In this document: positions 18,424 to 27,410 of the stretch, in pieces
How the letters are laid out: every line of letters starts with the position of its first letter
Position numbering within the stretch: position 1 is the first letter of the stretch
Made by a program: the position numbers and the translations under genes
Source of the DNA: Rhodospirillales bacterium
Lineage (GTDB): Bacteria; Pseudomonadota; Alphaproteobacteria; Reyranellales; Reyranellaceae
Assembly: GCA_016699855.1 (NCBI GenBank)
Contig: CP064988.1
Coordinates: 4,430,501 to 4,494,500, forward strand
Direction: 5' to 3'
DNA length: 64,000 nt
The notes under the pieces: model-generated
What the model saw: the letters and a program-made list of their open reading frames with translations, nothing else
Told to the model about the DNA's origin: nothing
The model's database searches: none

Positions 18424-19626
18424 TCATGTTCGACTGCACGTTCGCTGCAAGATGTCCTCAAATTTATCCCCGATCCGGTCGATGTCAAACGTCCGCATGG
18501 CGTAGGCCCGGGCCTTCGCGCCGGCCAGTTCCCGTGCCGCCGGCTCGGTCGTCAACGCCTTTGCGGCGGCCACGAATCCGGCCTCGTCCGCGGGGCCGAC
18601 GACCCGCCCCGCGCCCTCCGCGGCGATCGTCCGGGCCGCCAGATTCTCCGGCGGCATGGCGGCCAGCAGCGGCTTTCCGGCGCAGAGATACGTCAGCACC
18701 TTGGACGGCACCGAGTAGACGCCGGCGTCCGGTTCGAGGATCGCCATCAGCACGTCGGCGGAGGCCAGCATGTCCGGCACCCGGTCGAACGGCTGGAATG
18801 GCAGCAGCAGCAGATTGTCGAGTCCGCGCTCGGCCTTGCGCTCGGCCAGCCACGCCGCGCCGAGACCCTCCGACACCACCACCACCCGCGCGGCCGGGTC
18901 CGCCCGCCGGTCCTCGGCCAACGCCAGCAACAGGCCGGGGTTGTGCTTCAGCCCGAGCGTGCCGGAATAGAGGAACACCGTACGCCCGACGAGATCGTGT
19001 TCCCGGGAGAAGGGATTGTCCCGCGGCCGCAACGGCAGCTCGTCCAGCGGCGCCCAGTTCTCGACCGTCGTCATGCGGTCGTCGCGCACGCCCCAGCCGC
19101 GCAGCAGGGGCCTGAAATCGTCGGTGATCGGCACGACGTGGTCGCTGCCGCGCAGCAAGCCGCCCTCCAGCCGCCGGTAGTGCCAGGCCACCGGCGCGCC
19201 GAGCGGGCCGAATTTGCGCCCGAGGATGCGGGCGATCGCCTCGGCGTAGATGTCCTGCACCCAGAAAACGAAGCCGGCGCCGTTGTCCGCGCACCACCGC
19301 CTCGGCGCCACCAGCGCGTCGGGCGGGGTGTTGCTCATCAACGCCACGTCCGGCTTGAACGCCGCCAGCGCGTCGCGCAGCAGGCCGCCGTAGCGGCGCT
19401 CCTGGCGGAAGCGTTTGACGTAGCTGTACTTCGCCAGCGACTCGCCGGGATCGATGGCGGCGACCTCGAACGTCTCCGGATCGCCGGGAAGGCGGGCCAG
19501 CGCGCCGCGCGGCGTCTGGATCGCCGACGAGAAGAGGTGGCGCACGGCGTGGCCGCGCCGCGCCAGCTCGCGCGCCAGCTGGACCTGGAAGGGATGTCCG
19601 GAATAGTCGTGCAGCAGGATGCGCAT
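18424..19626 (-). CDS. Family 4 glycosyltransferase (WcaI-like)
   Basis: A 400-residue GT-B glycosyltransferase. The N-terminal domain begins MRILLHDYSGHPFQVQLARE, with FWVQDIYAEA as in colanic-acid WcaI-type enzymes. The C-terminal nucleotide-sugar domain has VFLYSGTLGLKHNPGLLL and the E(x7)E-like region VYSVPSKVLTYLCAGKPLLA. It transfers a sugar from an NDP donor to a lipid-linked or growing glycan on the cytoplasmic face. It starts 45 bp after the WcaJ-like gene on the same strand and is separated from GME by the AT-rich promoter gap. Donor specificity unknown; GDP-mannose-derived sugars are plausible. Confidence 0.87.
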   Translation of the reverse strand: MRILLHDYSGHPFQVQLARELARRGHAVRHLFSSAIQTPRGALARLPGDPETFEVAAIDPGESLAKYSYVKRFRQERRYGGLLRDALAAFKPDVALMSNTPPDALVAPRRWCADNGAGFVFWVQDIYAEAIARILGRKFGPLGAPVAWHYRRLEGGLLRGSDHVVPITDDFRPLLRGWGVRDDRMTTVENWAPLDELPLRPRDNPFSREHDLVGRTVFLYSGTLGLKHNPGLLLALAEDRRADPAARVVVVSEGLGAAWLAERKAERGLDNLLLLPFQPFDRVPDMLASADVLMAILEPDAGVYSVPSKVLTYLCAGKPLLAAMPPENLAARTIAAEGAGRVVGPADEAGFVAAAKALTTEPAARELAGAKARAYAMRTFDIDRIGDKFEDILQRTCSRT

Positions 19627-19671
19627 GGCGCGGCGTGGATCCGGGTCGGCGGGGCGGCGGTGCGCCGCAGG

Positions 19672-21090
19672 TCAGTAGGCGTTTTTGCCGCGCAGCACCG
19701 CGACCACGGTCAGCAGGACGATCTTGATGTCGAAATACAGCGACCAGTTCTCGATGTAGTAGAGGTCGTGGTCGACGCGCCGCTGTATCTTCTCGATCGT
19801 GTCGGTCTCGCCGCGCCAGCCGTTGACCTGGGCCCAGCCGGTCAGGCCCGGCTTGACGCGGTGGCGGGCGGCGTACTCGTCGACCGCCTCCTCGAACAGC
19901 ACGTTCTCGGCCTTGGTGTCGATCGGGTGCGGCCGGGGACCGACCACCGACATGGTGCCGGACAGCACGTTGAAGATCTGGGGCAGCTCGTCGATCGAGG
20001 TGCGGCGCAGGAAGCGGCCGACCCGCGTGATGCGCGGATCGTCGCGCGTCGCCTGTATCGGCGCCAGGTCGCGGCATTCGTCGGCCCGCATCGAGCGGAA
20101 TTTCCACACCTGGATCTTGCGGTTGTTGAAGCCGTAGCGCATCTGGCGGAACAGCACCGGGCCCTTGCTGTCGAGCTTGATCGCGATCGCCGCCGCCAGC
20201 ATCACCGGCGAGAACACGACCAGCATCAGGCAGGCCAGCACGATGTCCTCGAGCCGCTTGAGGATCAGCTTCTCCTCCGACAGCGGCCGGTCGAACACGT
20301 TGAGCACCGGCACGTCGCCCATCTCGCTGTAGGCGCAATGCGCCAGCCGGAAGCCGATCATGTCGGGCGCCAGCCGGATCTCGACCGGCAGCTCCCACAG
20401 CTTCTTCAACACCCGCATGACCCGGATCTCGGCCGCCCAGGGCAGCGCCACCACGATCTGGTCGACGGGATTGCGGCGGGCGTGCTCGATCAGGTCGTCG
20501 ACCGTGCCGCGCACCGGCACGCCCTCGACCGGCTCGATCGGCCGCACGGCGCGCTCGTCCCACACGCCGACGATGCGCCAATCCGTGTTCGATTGCTGAC
20601 GCAGGTGCTGGATCAGGCGGCGGCCGTGCGGACCGGCGCCGACGATGGCGACGTCGCGCACCAGGCGGCCGGAGTCGATCCAACGGCTGAGCACGATGAA
20701 CGCGACGAAGCGCACGGAGATGAAGCTGCCTAGGCTCCAGAAGTACCAGAGGATCGCCCAGCCGCGCGGGAAGTTGGACGACACCTTGGCGGCGAACGCG
20801 GCCAGCAGCAGCACGCCGACCACGGCCGTCCAGCCGACCGTCAGGCGTCCGATCTGCCGTGGCACGTTGGCGAGGTTGCGCAGGGAGTAGAGGTCGAGCG
20901 CGTGGAAGACGTTGGCGACCAGCAACGAGCTGGCCGCCATGGCCAGCAGGTACTGGCTGTCGAAATTGGAGAGGTGCTCCGGCAGCCAGATCATGATCGC
21001 GATCCAGCCGATCAGCGCCGGGACCACGACGTCGAGCAGCCGGACCGACCACAGCAGCTGTTTCTCGGAGAGCGCCTTGGATTTATCCAT
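19672..21090 (-). CDS. Undecaprenyl-phosphate sugar phosphotransferase (WcaJ-like)
   Basis: A 472-residue polyprenyl-phosphate glycosylphosphotransferase that starts glycan synthesis by moving a hexose-1-phosphate (usually glucose-1-P) to undecaprenyl phosphate at the inner membrane. It has four N-terminal membrane helices, a CoA-binding-like Rossmann domain (VRDVAIVGAGPHGRRLIQHL), a fifth helix near LEDIVLACLMLVVFSPVML, and the catalytic bacterial-transferase domain with VLFRQMRYGFNN, QVWKFRSMRAD and VKPGLTGWAQVNGWRGETD. Length and order match WcaJ. First gene of the minus-strand glycan transcript, followed by GT4. Confidence 0.92.
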   Translation of the reverse strand: MDKSKALSEKQLLWSVRLLDVVVPALIGWIAIMIWLPEHLSNFDSQYLLAMAASSLLVANVFHALDLYSLRNLANVPRQIGRLTVGWTAVVGVLLLAAFAAKVSSNFPRGWAILWYFWSLGSFISVRFVAFIVLSRWIDSGRLVRDVAIVGAGPHGRRLIQHLRQQSNTDWRIVGVWDERAVRPIEPVEGVPVRGTVDDLIEHARRNPVDQIVVALPWAAEIRVMRVLKKLWELPVEIRLAPDMIGFRLAHCAYSEMGDVPVLNVFDRPLSEEKLILKRLEDIVLACLMLVVFSPVMLAAAIAIKLDSKGPVLFRQMRYGFNNRKIQVWKFRSMRADECRDLAPIQATRDDPRITRVGRFLRRTSIDELPQIFNVLSGTMSVVGPRPHPIDTKAENVLFEEAVDEYAARHRVKPGLTGWAQVNGWRGETDTIEKIQRRVDHDLYYIENWSLYFDIKIVLLTVVAVLRGKNAY

Positions 21091-21287
21091 GGCCGCGCCT
21101 TACGCCGTCCTTTCGGATGTTCCGCCCGGAAGCCGACGGTTACTCTGGAAAACCACCGGGAAACAATGTCGACCGGGGCGAAGGTATAAGGTGGTCGGCA
21201 TGATCCGGTCAATGTGGCGGCAGGTCGTGATCGCAAGATAATCTAACATTTTTCAATTTAAAAATAAATGGTTAGAGGGTATTATTG
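21091..21287. promoter_or_regulatory. Divergent intergenic region with an AT-rich patch
   Basis: The gap between the WcaJ-like gene (minus) and the plus-strand FkbM-GT2-carbamoyltransferase block holds an AT-rich stretch at about 21236-21285 (ATTTTTCAATTTAAAAATAA). It probably contains the promoters of both transcripts, but no unambiguous -35/-10 boxes can be set. Confidence 0.45.
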
Positions 21288-21356
21288 ATGTCATTGGTCG
21301 ACTCGCAAAACGTCGTGAGCGTCCACCCGCCCGCCATCGGAGACCCGCCCCGCTGA
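21288..21356 (+). CDS. Possible 22-residue leader peptide before FkbM
   Basis: ATG at 21288, preceded by GAGGG at a plausible spacing, opens a short frame (MSLVDSQNVVSVHPPAIGDP plus PR). Its TGA overlaps the FkbM ATG as TGATG at 21354-21358. Such overlap would couple translation of the two. There is no homology evidence and it may be chance. Confidence 0.35.
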   Translation: MSLVDSQNVVSVHPPAIGDPPR

Positions 21357-22171
21357 TGACGTCGCTCAATCGCCTGCGCCAACTCTACCGATGCGTGCGC
21401 TCGTTCGGCGCGCCGGCGGGAGTGCGCGTCTGGTGGACGCTGGGGCGTCCGGGGCGCGGTCTGTCGGTCGACGCGGCGCGCGCCGTGCGCGTTCCCGGAC
21501 TGCCGCATCCGATCTGGCTGCGGCCGGGCACGTCGGATATCGCCAATTTCGAGCAGGTCTTCCTGCGCCGCGCCTACGAGCTGGACGGCTGCCCGCAGGA
21601 GGCCGCGCTGGACGCCGAGGCGACGAGGCTCGGTCCGGCGGCGGTGATCGTCGATGGCGGCGCCAATATCGGCCTGTCGTCGATCAGGTTCGCCGCGCGC
21701 TTCCCGCAGGCCACGGTGTTCGCGGTCGAGCCTGCGGCGTGCAATCTCGAGATGATCCGTCGCAACGCCGCCGGCTACGCCAACATCGTGCCGGTTGCCG
21801 CCGCGCTGTGGGACCGGCCGACCACGGTGGTGATCGTCAACCCCGCCGCCGAACCGTGGCAGTACGCCGTCGACGAGGCGCCGGCGGCGACCCGGGGCGC
21901 GCTGCCGACGGTGACGATCGACGAGGTCATCGCGCGGATCCCGAACGGCGAGCCGCTGATCGTGAAGCTGATCGTCGAGGGCGCCGAGAAGGCCATCTTC
22001 CGGGCGCCGACGCCTTGGCTGGCGCGGGTGCGCCACGTGATCTTCATGCCCAACGACTGGGCCCGCCGCGGTGGCGGCGCCGGCGCCGCCGCCATGCGGG
22101 CGCTGGCGGCGCAGCCCTTCGACTGGGCCGTGAAGGGCCTGTGCGTTTTCTGCTTCCGCGCGCCGTCGTGA
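21356..22171 (+). CDS. FkbM-family SAM-dependent methyltransferase
   Basis: A 271-residue class I methyltransferase with the SAM-binding motif IVDGGANIGLSSIRFA near residues 98-113 and the acidic post-II motif VFAVEPAACNLEMIRRNA. FkbM enzymes O-methylate sugars or polyketides and are common in polysaccharide clusters. The motif IV position usually reads K-(I/L)-D-(I/V)-E-G-A-E, and here it is KLIVEGAE, with Ile replacing the acidic residue, so activity may be altered. Starts at ATG 21356 in a TGATG overlap with a possible leader. GT2 follows after 46 bp on the same strand. Confidence 0.85.
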   Translation: MTSLNRLRQLYRCVRSFGAPAGVRVWWTLGRPGRGLSVDAARAVRVPGLPHPIWLRPGTSDIANFEQVFLRRAYELDGCPQEAALDAEATRLGPAAVIVDGGANIGLSSIRFAARFPQATVFAVEPAACNLEMIRRNAAGYANIVPVAAALWDRPTTVVIVNPAAEPWQYAVDEAPAATRGALPTVTIDEVIARIPNGEPLIVKLIVEGAEKAIFRAPTPWLARVRHVIFMPNDWARRGGGAGAAAMRALAAQPFDWAVKGLCVFCFRAPS

Positions 22172-22217
22172 CGCTCCCGGCCTTCCTTCCGTTGTCCCCG
22201 CCACATCTGCGTGCGCG

Positions 22218-23019
22218 ATGCTCGACCAGATCACGCCGGTCGTCCTGACCTACAACGAGGCGCCCAACATCGGCCGCAACCTCGAGCGGCTGCGGTGGGC
22301 GCGCGAGGTGGTCGTGCTCGACAGCGGCAGCGACGACGACACCGCCGCGATCGTCGGTGGCTTCGCCAACTCCCGTCTCGTGGTGCGCCGGTTCGACGGC
22401 CACGCCCGGCAATGGACCTACGCCGTCCAGGAGACGGGCGTGTCGACGCCGTGGGTGCTGCGGCTCGACGCCGACTACATCGTGCCCGAGGCGACTATCG
22501 ACGAGATCGCCGGACTGAGGCCCGCCGACGAGATTGGCGGCTACCGCACCGCGTTCGACTACAAGATCGACGGCCGCAGGTTGCGCGGCTCGCTCTATCC
22601 GCCGCTTCCGACGCTGTTCCGGCGCGACCGCGTGACGTTCGAGCAGGACGGCCACACCGAGAAGGCCGTCGTCGCGGGGACCGTGCCGACGCTGGTTGGC
22701 CGCATCGACCACGATGACCGCAAGGGGGCTTGACCGCTGGCTGGCGTCGCAGTTCGCCTACCAACGCCGCGAGGCCGACAAGCTGGCGACGACGCCGTGG
22801 TCGGCGCTGTCGTGGGGCGACCGCGTCCGGTTGACGCGCGTGCTTGGCCCGCCGGCGGTGTTCCTCTATTGCCTGTTCGGCAAGGGCCTGATCCTCGACG
22901 GCCGCGCCGGCCTGTTCTACGCCTGCCAGCGCGCCACGGCGGACCTGATCCTGTCGATGCTGCTGCTGCGCCGCGATCTCGCGGCCGCGCCGGCCGAACC
23001 CCCGAGCTTCGGAAGATGA
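22218..23019 (+). pseudogene. Family 2 glycosyltransferase, single-base frameshift
   Basis: GT-A enzyme beginning MLDQITPVVLTYNEAPNIGR, with VVLDSGSDDDTAAI and the metal-binding region VLRLDADYIVPE. The first frame stops after DHDDRKGA. The rest (LDRWLASQFAYQRREADKLA through LFYACQRATADL, an amphipathic membrane-associated C-terminus) lies in the next frame. The shift is at the G5 run 22724-22728; removing one G gives a continuous 266-residue GT2 of the usual beta-1,4-glucosyltransferase-like form. The stop overlaps the carbamoyltransferase start (ATGA at 23016-23019). Pseudogene or homopolymer error. Confidence 0.85.
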
Positions 23020-24770
23020 CCTACATCCTCGGCCTCAACGCGTTCCACGCCGATTCGGCGGCCTGCCTGGTGAAGGACGGCGCGCTGGTGGCCGCCGCCG
23101 AGGAGGAGCGCTTCCGCCGTCTCAAGCACTGGGGCGGCTTCCCCAGCGAGGCGATCCGCTACTGCCTGGAGGAGGCCGGCATCGGTCTCGACCAGGTCGG
23201 GCATGTCGCCATCAACCGCGACGGCCGCGCCAGCTTCTGGCGCAAGCTCGGCTACGTCGCGACCAAGCGGCCGAGCCTCGACCTGCTGCTCAGCCGCCTG
23301 CGCAACCGCCGCCAATGGGGCGACGTCGGCGCGCATCTCGCGGAGTCGCTGCCCGACATGAAATTCGCCGGCCGGATCCACGCCGTCGAGCACCACATGT
23401 GCCATCTCGCCTCGGCCTACTACGTCTCGCCGTTCGACAAGGCGGTCGCGGTGTCGGTCGACGGCTTCGGCGACTTCGCCAGCGCCGCCTGGGGTCTGGG
23501 CGAGCGCGGCGAGCTGCGGATCGACGGCCGCGTGCATTTCCCGCACTCGCTCGGGATCTTCTACGAGGGCATCACGCAGTTCATCGGCTTCCCGCACTAC
23601 GGCGACGAGTACAAGGTCATGGGCCTGGCGCCGTACGGCGAGCCGAAACACCTCAAGGAGATGGAGAAGCTGGTCCTGCTCAGGGACGACGGCACGTTCG
23701 AGCTCGACCTGCGCTACTACACCCACGCCAAGGAGGGCTCGAAATACGAGGTGCGCGACGGCACGCCGTCGGGCGGCAAGATCTGGGCCGACGCAATGCA
23801 GGATCTGCTCGGTCCGGCGCGCGGCAAGGACGACAAGCTCGAGCAACGCCACATGGATCTCGCCCGCTCGGCGCAGGCCATGTACGAGAACGCGTTCTTC
23901 AACCTGCTCAACGCGCTGCGCAAACGCTACGACACCGACGCCGTCGTGCTGTCGGGCGGCTGCGCCTACAATTCGGTCGCCAACGGCAAGGTCTACGAGC
24001 GCAGCGGTTTCAAGCGCTGCTACATCCAGTCGGCCGGCGGCGACGCCGGCGGCGCGATCGGGGCGGCGTTCCGCGTCTGGCACGAGCTGCCCGAAGGCAA
24101 GGCCGCGAAGCGCCACTTCACGATGGACCACGCCTACTGGGGCCCGTCCGCGACGCCGGCGGAGATCGCCGCCGCCATCGCGGCGCGCGAGGCCGACATC
24201 GCGCGCGAGAACTGCGTCGTCGAGACCGTCGCGGACGAGGACGAGCTGTGCCGGCGCACCGCCGCGGCGATCGACGAGGGCAAGGTGATCGGCTGGTTCC
24301 AGGGACGGCTGGAGTGGGGTCCCCGGGCGCTGGGCAACCGCTCGATCCTCGCCGATCCGCGCCGCGCCGACATGAAGGACATCCTCAACCTCAAGATCAA
24401 ACGCCGCGAGTCGTTCCGGCCGTTCGCTCCGTCGATCCTGCGCGAGGCGGTCGCGGATTGGTTCGAGACCGACGACGACGTGCCGTTCATGATGCAGGTG
24501 TTCAAGATCCGCCCGGCGCGCCGCGCGCAGATCCCCGCCGTCACACACGTCGACGGCTCCGGCCGGCTGCAGACCGTCACCGCCGCGGGCAACGCCCGCT
24601 ACCACAAGCTGATCTCGGCCTTCCGCGATCTCACGGGCGTGCCGATCGTGCTCAACACCAGCTTCAACGAGAACGAGCCGGTGGTTTGCCGTCCGGAGGA
24701 AGCGCTGGATTGCTTCCTGCGCACCAAGATGGACTTCCTCGTGCTCGGGAACACCATCGTCGCGCGTTGA
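23016..24770 (+). CDS. O-carbamoyltransferase (NodU/CmcH/TobZ family)
   Basis: A 584-residue enzyme that makes carbamoyl-adenylate from carbamoyl phosphate and ATP and transfers the carbamoyl group to a sugar hydroxyl. The N-terminal Kae1-like domain has ILGLNAFHADSAACLV, the metal-binding HHMCH at 126-130 and VSVDGFGDFAS. The C-terminal YrdC-like region contains GWFQGRLEWGPRALGNRSIL, RRESFRPFAPSIL and VLNTSFNENEPVVCRPEEA. Length is typical. It starts at ATG 23016, overlapping the GT2 stop by 4 bp, so it is translationally coupled with it. In this setting it probably decorates a glycan; NodU decorates Nod factors and BlmD acts on mannose in bleomycin. Confidence 0.92.
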   Translation: MTYILGLNAFHADSAACLVKDGALVAAAEEERFRRLKHWGGFPSEAIRYCLEEAGIGLDQVGHVAINRDGRASFWRKLGYVATKRPSLDLLLSRLRNRRQWGDVGAHLAESLPDMKFAGRIHAVEHHMCHLASAYYVSPFDKAVAVSVDGFGDFASAAWGLGERGELRIDGRVHFPHSLGIFYEGITQFIGFPHYGDEYKVMGLAPYGEPKHLKEMEKLVLLRDDGTFELDLRYYTHAKEGSKYEVRDGTPSGGKIWADAMQDLLGPARGKDDKLEQRHMDLARSAQAMYENAFFNLLNALRKRYDTDAVVLSGGCAYNSVANGKVYERSGFKRCYIQSAGGDAGGAIGAAFRVWHELPEGKAAKRHFTMDHAYWGPSATPAEIAAAIAAREADIARENCVVETVADEDELCRRTAAAIDEGKVIGWFQGRLEWGPRALGNRSILADPRRADMKDILNLKIKRRESFRPFAPSILREAVADWFETDDDVPFMMQVFKIRPARRAQIPAVTHVDGSGRLQTVTAAGNARYHKLISAFRDLTGVPIVLNTSFNENEPVVCRPEEALDCFLRTKMDFLVLGNTIVAR

Positions 24771-24810
24771 CGCGCGCGCCCGGCTCGAGTTCTTCTCGCC
24801 ATCGCTCCAT

Positions 24811-24918
24811 GTCGTCCCGAGCGGCGGCGCGCGGCGCCGCGGTCGAAGTATCTTGTCCGGTCGAGCGTCGCGGAAAGATCCTTCGATTGCGCGCCCACGG
24901 CGCCGCTCCCAGGATGAT
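24811..24918. repeat. Diverged REP-like palindrome
   Basis: GTCGTCCCGAGCGGCGGCGC near 24811 and CGGCGCCGCTCCCAGGATGA near 24898 are degenerate versions of the REP arms around a longer central part. It occupies most of the 252-bp gap between the carbamoyltransferase and the molybdoenzyme gene; nothing else is visible there. Confidence 0.6.
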
Positions 24919-25021
24919 GTAAAGGGGCGTGGCCGTGTCGGCCACGTCGACACGGGTGGCGCGCCGGCGCGCCGCCGCCCATACTCCGCTCCTGACGCCC
25001 GTCCCCGTGGAGACATCGCGC

Positions 25022-27256
25022 ATGAAGCTGACGCGCCGCAAGCTGGTGGTCGGTGGCTCCCTCGGCGCCGCCGGGCTGGTGGTCGGCTACTGGTTCGCGC
25101 GCGAGCGCGACCGGATGGGCGATCGCAAGCTGTTCGCGCCGCGCGACGGGCAGGTGGCTCTCAACGGCTGGGTCAAGATCGCGCGAGACGGCGCCGTGAT
25201 CGTCGCGGTGCCGCGGGCGGAGATGGGGCAGGGCGTCCACACCGCGCTGGCGCAGCTCGTGGCCGAGGAGATGGATGCCCGGTGGAGCGACGTGCGCGTC
25301 GAGGATCCGCCGGAGAGCGGCGTCTACCGCAACGTCGAGATCCTGATCGACGGCCTGCCGTTCTCGCCGGAGGAGACCGGCATGGTGGTCGACGGCGCGC
25401 GCTGGGCCGCCGCCAAGACGATGGGCGTCCTGGGCGTGGTCGCGACCGGCGGCAGCACGTCGGTGCGCAACGCATGGGGCCCGATGCGGTTGGCCGGCGC
25501 CGCCGCGCGCGACCTGCTGGTCCGGGCGGCGGCGCGCAAGGCCGGAATCGCCGCCGGCGGGTTGACCGTCGTCGAGTCGGAGGTCCGAACGCGCGACGGC
25601 CGCAAGGTCGCGGGTTTCGCCGAGCTGGTCGACGCGATCGGCGACCTCGATGCGCTGACCGACGTGAAGCTGAAGAACCCCGTCGATTTCCGTCTCATCG
25701 GCAAGCCACAACCGCGGCTGGATGTCGCCGAGAAGGTCAACGGCTCGGCAATCTTCGGCGTCGATGTGCGTGCCGACGGTATCCTGCACGCCGCCGTGCG
25801 CAACTGCCCGGTATTCGGCGGGAGATTCTCTGGCTTCACGATCCCATCGGGCGGTCTGCCGAAGGGCGTGCGCAAGGTCGTCGACATGCCGGCGGCGGTC
25901 GCGGTCGTCGCCGATAGCTGGTGGCGGGCCGAGAAATTCCTCGCCGACGGCCTGAAGATCACGTGGGAGGAGGGGCCGAACGCCAAGCTGTCGACCGAGA
26001 CGCTGTGGGCCACGTACGAGAAGCTGGCGATCGACGGCAAGGCCAGGCTGACGCGCACGGTCGGCGACGCGGCCAAGGCGCCGGCCGGCGCCGAACTCGC
26101 GGCGACGTATCGCGCGCCTTATCTGGCGCACGCCACGATGGAGCCGATGAACTGCACGGCGCGGCTCGACGATTCCGGGCTCGAGATCTGGATGCCCAAC
26201 CAATCGCCGTCGTTGATGCGCTACGTCGCGGCCAAGGAGAGCGGCCTGCCGCAGGCCAAGGTGACCGTCCACACCACGCTGCTGGGCGGCGGCTTCGGGC
26301 GGCGCGCCGAGGTCGATCTCGTGCGCCAGGCCGTCGCCGTCGCGAAGGCGGTCCGGGGCGCGCCGGTGCGCGTGCTGTGGTCGCGCGAGGAGGACGTCAG
26401 GCACGATTTCTACCGGCCGATGGCGCTGGCGCGGTTCACGGCGAAGCTGCCGACCGGGGTCGGCGGCGCGCCGTCGTGGAGCGCGCGGCTCGTCGGCCAG
26501 TCGGCGTCGAGCCAGTTCCCCGCCCGCATCCTCGGCATCTCCGAACCCGGCGATCCCGACATGAACAGCGTCGAGAATCCGCCCTACGCCTTCGCGTCGT
26601 ACCGGCTCGACGCCATGGTGCCCAAGGGACCGGTGCCGGTCGGCTTCTGGCGCTCGGTGGGGCAGTCGCACACCGCGTTCTTCGACGAGTGCTTCCTCGA
26701 CGAGATCGCGCACGCGCTGAAGGAGGACCCGTACGTCCTGCGCCGACGCCTGCTGAAGGACCGGCCGCGCCATCTCGCCGTGCTCGACGCCGCCGCGCGC
26801 GAGGCCGGCTGGGGCGTCACCCCGTCCGGCGGCATCGGCCGCGGCATGGCGCTGCGGGCCTCGTTCGGCTCGATCGTGGCGCAGGTCGCCGATGTCGTGG
26901 TCGAGGGCGCGGCCATCCGCGTGAAGCGCGTGGTCTGCGCCGTCGATTGCGGCCCGGTCGTCAATCCCGCGATCGTGCGGGCGCAGATGGAGAGCGGTAT
27001 CGCCTACGGCTTGTCGGCGGCGCTGTCGGGCGAGATCACGATCAAGGACGGCCGGGTCGAGCAATCGACCTTCGACGACTATCCAGTGCTGCGGATGGCC
27101 GACATGCCCGCGGTCGAGACGGTCATCGTCGAGTCGAAGGACGCGCCGATCGGCGGCGTCGGCGAACCCGGCACGCCGCCCATCGCGCCCGCCGTCGCCA
27201 ACGCCGTGTTCAACCTCACCGGCAAGCGCCTGCGCAGCCTGCCGCTGCGGCTGTAG
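25022..27256 (+). CDS. IorB-like molybdopterin-binding aldehyde/isoquinoline oxidoreductase subunit
   Basis: A 744-residue large subunit of the xanthine dehydrogenase family, isoquinoline 1-oxidoreductase beta type. The N-terminus MKLTRRKLVVGGSLGAAGLV is a Tat signal with twin Arg, so the enzyme is periplasmic. Molybdopterin-binding features: LLGGGFGRRAEVD, MEPMNCTARLDD, GFWRSVGQSHTAFF, and the catalytic glutamate in GGVGEPGTPPIAPAVANA near the C-terminus. Such enzymes hydroxylate N-heterocycles or aldehydes with a small [2Fe-2S] partner (IorA). No iron-sulfur subunit lies adjacent in the window. ATG 25022 is chosen because it opens the Tat signal. Confidence 0.9.
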   Translation: MKLTRRKLVVGGSLGAAGLVVGYWFARERDRMGDRKLFAPRDGQVALNGWVKIARDGAVIVAVPRAEMGQGVHTALAQLVAEEMDARWSDVRVEDPPESGVYRNVEILIDGLPFSPEETGMVVDGARWAAAKTMGVLGVVATGGSTSVRNAWGPMRLAGAAARDLLVRAAARKAGIAAGGLTVVESEVRTRDGRKVAGFAELVDAIGDLDALTDVKLKNPVDFRLIGKPQPRLDVAEKVNGSAIFGVDVRADGILHAAVRNCPVFGGRFSGFTIPSGGLPKGVRKVVDMPAAVAVVADSWWRAEKFLADGLKITWEEGPNAKLSTETLWATYEKLAIDGKARLTRTVGDAAKAPAGAELAATYRAPYLAHATMEPMNCTARLDDSGLEIWMPNQSPSLMRYVAAKESGLPQAKVTVHTTLLGGGFGRRAEVDLVRQAVAVAKAVRGAPVRVLWSREEDVRHDFYRPMALARFTAKLPTGVGGAPSWSARLVGQSASSQFPARILGISEPGDPDMNSVENPPYAFASYRLDAMVPKGPVPVGFWRSVGQSHTAFFDECFLDEIAHALKEDPYVLRRRLLKDRPRHLAVLDAAAREAGWGVTPSGGIGRGMALRASFGSIVAQVADVVVEGAAIRVKRVVCAVDCGPVVNPAIVRAQMESGIAYGLSAALSGEITIKDGRVEQSTFDDYPVLRMADMPAVETVIVESKDAPIGGVGEPGTPPIAPAVANAVFNLTGKRLRSLPLRL

Positions 27257-27279
27257 GCGGCGCGCGCCATCCCCGCGCT

Positions 27280-27362
27280 GTCATCCCGAGCGGAGGCGCG
27301 TAGCGCCGTGGTCGAAGGATCTCGCCGCGGTCGCGCGCCTCCGCCGCACCGCTCGGGATGAC
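27280..27362. repeat. REP-like palindrome, long variant
   Basis: Outer arms GTCATCCCGAGCGG (27280-27293) and CCGCTCGGGATGAC (27349-27362) are exact complements around a 55-base inner segment with further partial pairing. Located just after the molybdoenzyme stop. Confidence 0.85.
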
Positions 27363-27410
27363 GGGAGGCATGGCGCAGCCTACAATCGCCGGACAATCGG
27401 AGGCCGCGAC

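Noticed and set aside
15723..24770. A bleomycin-like antibiotic cluster
   Set aside because: No NRPS or PKS genes are present; the WcaJ-like initiator points to a surface glycan.
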